Below are positions 5,760-8,196 of a DNA stretch of 8,196 bases, piece after piece. The stretch's first letter is position 1. Each line of letters starts with the position of its first letter. Origin of the DNA: JBKEDC01 sp047974225 (lineage in GTDB: Bacteria; Bacteroidota; Bacteroidia; Bacteroidales; Prolixibacteraceae); assembly GCA_047974225.1 (NCBI GenBank), contig JBKECD010000036.1:1-8196 (forward strand), written 5' to 3'. The notes under the pieces were generated by a model that had not been told where the DNA came from, made no database searches, and was given only the letters and a program-made list of their open reading frames with translations. Made by a program: the position numbers and the translations under genes.

Positions 5760-6896
5760 TCAATCCAATGCTTTTACTTTCCCCCCTTGGGGGAGTTGGA
5801 GGGGGCTTTGCTTTTCGCACCAAGCGGGATAATCTTCTGTCAGCAATTTTTCTGCCCAATAGCCAAACCAAGCAAAGTTTGTGCGGCGCTCGATTTCTAT
5901 TTCTCCAATGGAGTAATGGGTTGTGCCGTCATAGTTTACAAAAATGGGGTAGTTAGTTTCTATTTCATAGAAACGTGCCCACATGGATTGCATGCTACTT
6001 GGGTCGAAGCCCACCACATAGTCGAAGCCACTTTCACTTTCGGGATTATTAATTTGAACTAAGCGGATGCCGCTAATTCTGGAAGCTTCAAACCAAGCTA
6101 CCGCATTTTTCACAGATTGAATAAGTTCAGGACTAGGATTATCAACAGTCAGGAGAAATTCAACAATAGCCACGCTTTCAAATCCATCTAGCGAGGGGTG
6201 TTCATAGACTCTAGCCTCGGTGGGTTGAAATGTTGTTTCATCGTGCTGGGCACACCACACCGTGGGAGTGCCATCGACCACTATTTGGCATTGCAAGATA
6301 GCATTAATGCCTTTGTCCACAGCTTTTGCACAGCGTTGTCGTGTTTTGCTGTCGATAAAATTAAATTCGCCAATTGCCACACGATGGAGAAAGTTTAGCA
6401 CGCCAATCATGGCTCCGTCATTGAATGTGATGTGCTTGTGGTATCCCTCTTTCAAGGGGTAGAATTGCGCCCAGCCACCATTTTCATATTGAGCTTCGAG
6501 CAAGAAGTTGATGCCTTTCAGACAAGCTTTTTTATATTGTTTCAATCCAGTGGCATTAAATACTCGCGCGAGAAACTCTATTTGTGAGCAGCTAGCCCCA
6601 CGGTCGATGGTTGTTTCGTTGATTTGGTTGGTGTTTTTTTTCTTTTGTTTCTCAATTTTCTCTTTTGTGATAGGTGTAGCCATGTTGATATCTTTTGCCC
6701 ATCCGCCCAATTCGGATTGATAGAGTAGCAGATTGTCTGCCACTTGAGTGGCTTCGTTGGTGGCATACCAGCCGTCGGCTTGATATAAGGCATCTTTCCA
6801 ATTGCTTAGTTTTTGCGCCGAAGAGGAGAGTGATATTCCCGAGCAAATGATGATGCTTAGGATGATTAGTGCTTTGTTTTGGTGTTTCGTGTGCAT
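5760..6896 (-). CDS. Secreted pectate lyase, polysaccharide lyase family 10
   Basis: 378 residues. A signal peptide (MHTKHQNK, hydrophobic core IILSIIICSG, likely cleavage after SSSA at residue 27) sends it to the periplasm or beyond; no lipobox is seen. The mature part is the alpha-toroid PL10 domain: WKDAL and WYATNEA near the start, GGWAKD (about 64-69), TIDRGAS (96-102), GGWAQFYPL (140-148), ITFNDGAM (156-163), and ARVYEHPSLDG (228-238). These match the PL10 pectate lyase family, which cleaves polygalacturonate by beta-elimination with calcium and catalytic Arg/Asp residues; I have not mapped each residue. Products would feed KduI and KduD. A dispersed repeat encodes Ser364-Gly372, so the last ~15 residues are not native family sequence. 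The gene has no obvious TAnnTTTG promoter in the short gap after the pfp terminator. Confidence 0.92.
   Translation of the reverse strand: MHTKHQNKALIILSIIICSGISLSSSAQKLSNWKDALYQADGWYATNEATQVADNLLLYQSELGGWAKDINMATPITKEKIEKQKKKNTNQINETTIDRGASCSQIEFLARVFNATGLKQYKKACLKGINFLLEAQYENGGWAQFYPLKEGYHKHITFNDGAMIGVLNFLHRVAIGEFNFIDSKTRQRCAKAVDKGINAILQCQIVVDGTPTVWCAQHDETTFQPTEARVYEHPSLDGFESVAIVEFLLTVDNPSPELIQSVKNAVAWFEASRISGIRLVQINNPESESGFDYVVGFDPSSMQSMWARFYEIETNYPIFVNYDGTTHYSIGEIEIERRTNFAWFGYWAEKLLTEDYPAWCEKQSPLQLPQGGKVKALD
5781..5809 (+). repeat. G/C-rich palindromic dispersed repeat, copy 4 (inside a coding region)
   Basis: CCCCCCTTGGGGGAG, then TTGGAGGGGGCTTT. From 5787 onward it is identical to copy 1 over 23 bases. 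It lies wholly within the 3' end of the pectate lyase reading frame, where the - strand is read as SPLQLPQGG. For + strand transcripts leaving the LacI-family gene it is a hairpin followed by CTTTGCTTTT, so it might act as a weak terminator in a gap that otherwise has none. Confidence 0.9.
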
Positions 6897-6929
6897 ACGA
6901 TTTATTGCGCCTTAATTTAGTTGGCAAAA

Positions 6930-6966
6930 GAAACAAAAAAGCTCCAATATTGAAATATTGGAGCTT
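6930..6966 (-). terminator. Intrinsic terminator of pfp
   Basis: A perfect 12-bp stem (6939-6950 with 6955-6966) with a TGAA loop is followed on the - strand by TTTTTTGTTTC. It starts 22 bp after the pfp stop and ends 33 bp before the pectate lyase start, so it separates the two genes. A smaller hairpin, TTTAGC/GCTAAA (6971-6976 with 6982-6987), sits between the stop codon and this stem. Confidence 0.92.
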
Positions 6967-6988
6967 GATATTTAGCGTAAAGCTAAAG

Positions 6989-8196
6989 TTATTTTTGCTT
7001 TTCGAGTTGCAAGGTTACCGTGGTGCGGTCGCACACTTCTGTTGGTCCCCAATATTGAATTGGTCCGGGATACAAGTATGAAGTTTCGACAGCCCATTTT
7101 TCGCGGTTGGCTTCGAGGTGCTTGAATGGTGCGCCATCAAGTTCTACCAACGCTTTTTGGATAACCGGCTTCATGTGTCCGTGGCGTTTTTCCATGTTCA
7201 TCATCATGGTGATTGGCACACCGCCAGCAATCCATTCGGCAGCAGGGGCAGTGGTGTTGCGCACCGATGACATATAGCCTGTTTTGCCAGAACCGATAAG
7301 CACCGAAGCAGTGTAGCCCAATGAATAGCAGTAGTCAGCATCGAAGTTTGATGGGGCAGCACAACGACCTTCATAGCCGAAGAAGTGGAATTGAGTTCCG
7401 AATTTACCTGCATATTTACCTTCGGCTTTCATTTCAGCCAAGCGAGTTTTTACCATCTCGCCCAATAATTTTTCAGTCTCGATGAGCGATACTTGCACGT
7501 TGCCGTGAGGGTCGCGGTCGAGAGTCAATTGGTCGGCAATCAAAGCAGGAAGTGATTTATAAACTTTCGCTGACTCAGCTGAAAGGATGCTAGCCACGAA
7601 AGCACGACCTTCGGCTTTGTCGGTGTATGATTTGAATTGTGCTTCTTTTTCAGAACCTTCCGCCAAGATATCGTTTAGCTCGGCAATCAAAGCTTTCATT
7701 TCAGGCACAAATTCCACCAATCCTTCAGGGATGAGCGCTACGCCGAAGTTGTCGCCATTAGCAGCACGTTTCGCCACGATGTTTGCCATATAGTCCACAA
7801 TTTCGCCAAGCGTTTGTTTTTTCTCTGCCACTTCTTCCGAAATCAAAGTGATGTTTGGCTGAGTTTGCAAGGCTGCTTCAAATCCGATGTGAGAATCCGA
7901 GCGACCCATCAATTTGATGAAGTGCCAGTATTTTTTAGCTGAGTTGGCATCGCGTTGGATGTTGACAATTAATTCAGAGTAAACTTTTACGGCGGTATCA
8001 AAACCGAATGATGTTTCAATCATTTCGTTTTTCAAGTCGCCATCAATTGTTTTAGGGCAACCGATTACTTGCACGCCTGCATTTTTTGCGGCATAGTATT
8101 CGGCAAGCACACAAGCATTGGTGTTAGAGTCATCGCCACCGATGATGACCAAAGCTTGGATGTTGAGTTGTTTCAAGATTTCCAATCCTTTGTCGA
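6989..8196 (-). CDS. pfp: PPi-dependent 6-phosphofructokinase, long form (5' end cut by window edge)
   Basis: About 402 C-terminal residues are present; the frame is open to base 8196, so the start lies outside. The TTG at 8185 is internal: upstream codons read DKGLEIL and fit the family. The enzyme interconverts fructose 6-phosphate and fructose 1,6-bisphosphate using pyrophosphate, reversibly, in the cytoplasm. GGDDSNTNA replaces the GGDGS of ATP enzymes; this Asp, with the Lys of PKTIDGD, marks PPi use. MGRSDSHIGFEAAL and FGYEGRCAAPSNFD are further marks of the long (about 550-residue) type common in Bacteroidetes and plants, so roughly 145 residues are probably missing. It ends at its own strong terminator and need not be coregulated with the pectin genes. 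Confidence 0.95.
   Translation of the reverse strand, partial: DKGLEILKQLNIQALVIIGGDDSNTNACVLAEYYAAKNAGVQVIGCPKTIDGDLKNEMIETSFGFDTAVKVYSELIVNIQRDANSAKKYWHFIKLMGRSDSHIGFEAALQTQPNITLISEEVAEKKQTLGEIVDYMANIVAKRAANGDNFGVALIPEGLVEFVPEMKALIAELNDILAEGSEKEAQFKSYTDKAEGRAFVASILSAESAKVYKSLPALIADQLTLDRDPHGNVQVSLIETEKLLGEMVKTRLAEMKAEGKYAGKFGTQFHFFGYEGRCAAPSNFDADYCYSLGYTASVLIGSGKTGYMSSVRNTTAPAAEWIAGGVPITMMMNMEKRHGHMKPVIQKALVELDGAPFKHLEANREKWAVETSYLYPGPIQYWGPTEVCDRTTVTLQLEKQK

Noticed and set aside
5787..6062. 91-codon + strand frame starting inside the repeat
   Set aside because: Antisense to the pectate lyase; its start residues come from the repeat.
6897..6910. Possible second LacI operator before the pectate lyase (ATTGCGC shared with the 4650-4668 region)
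   Set aside because: It matches about 10 of 14 positions but the palindrome is lost, and it lies directly against the start codon; too weak to call.

Overview
The window looks like a chromosome segment from a Bacteroidetes species, probably Bacteroidales; I cannot name the genus. Four things point there: promoter-like TAnnTTTG elements with no convincing E. coli-type -35/-10 pairs, a long PPi-dependent phosphofructokinase with GGDDS and PKTIDGD motifs, a secreted TlpA-type thioredoxin with a large N-terminal extension, and a KduI/KduD/LacI/PL10 pectin cluster. No rRNA, tRNA, CRISPR array, transposase or integrase is visible.

Layout. Bases 1-131 hold a strong hairpin terminator for a gene outside the window, followed by the leader of a secreted thioredoxin-like protein (168-1541, +) that ends at a textbook terminator. 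Next is a two-gene + strand unit (1654-2677): a 120-residue protein of unknown function whose last codons overlap an AbiEii-type nucleotidyltransferase, so a candidate toxin-antitoxin or anti-phage pair. A shared hairpin at 2704-2738 separates it from the convergent pectin block.

The pectin block (2787-6896) contains kduI and kduD (- strand, probably one transcript), a divergent LacI-family regulator (+) with a perfect 12-bp palindrome in the shared promoter region, and a secreted family 10 pectate lyase (-) that meets the regulator tail to tail, 8 bp apart. The lyase would cut polygalacturonate outside the cytoplasm into unsaturated fragments. KduI then KduD convert the resulting 4-deoxy-5-keto-uronate to 2-keto-3-deoxygluconate. 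SusC/D transporters, further lyases or hydrolases, KdgK and KdgA are not in the window, so this is a partial utilisation locus. The right end holds the 3' part of pfp (PPi-phosphofructokinase, -), with its own terminator.

The most unusual feature is a family of about 30-bp G/C-homopurine/homopyrimidine palindromic repeats. There are four copies in 8 kb, and each has its AGCCCC/GGGGCT end against a gene boundary: 13 bp before the thioredoxin start, 15 bp before the kduD start, on the kduI stop codon, and inside the last codons of the pectate lyase, where it supplies the protein tail.
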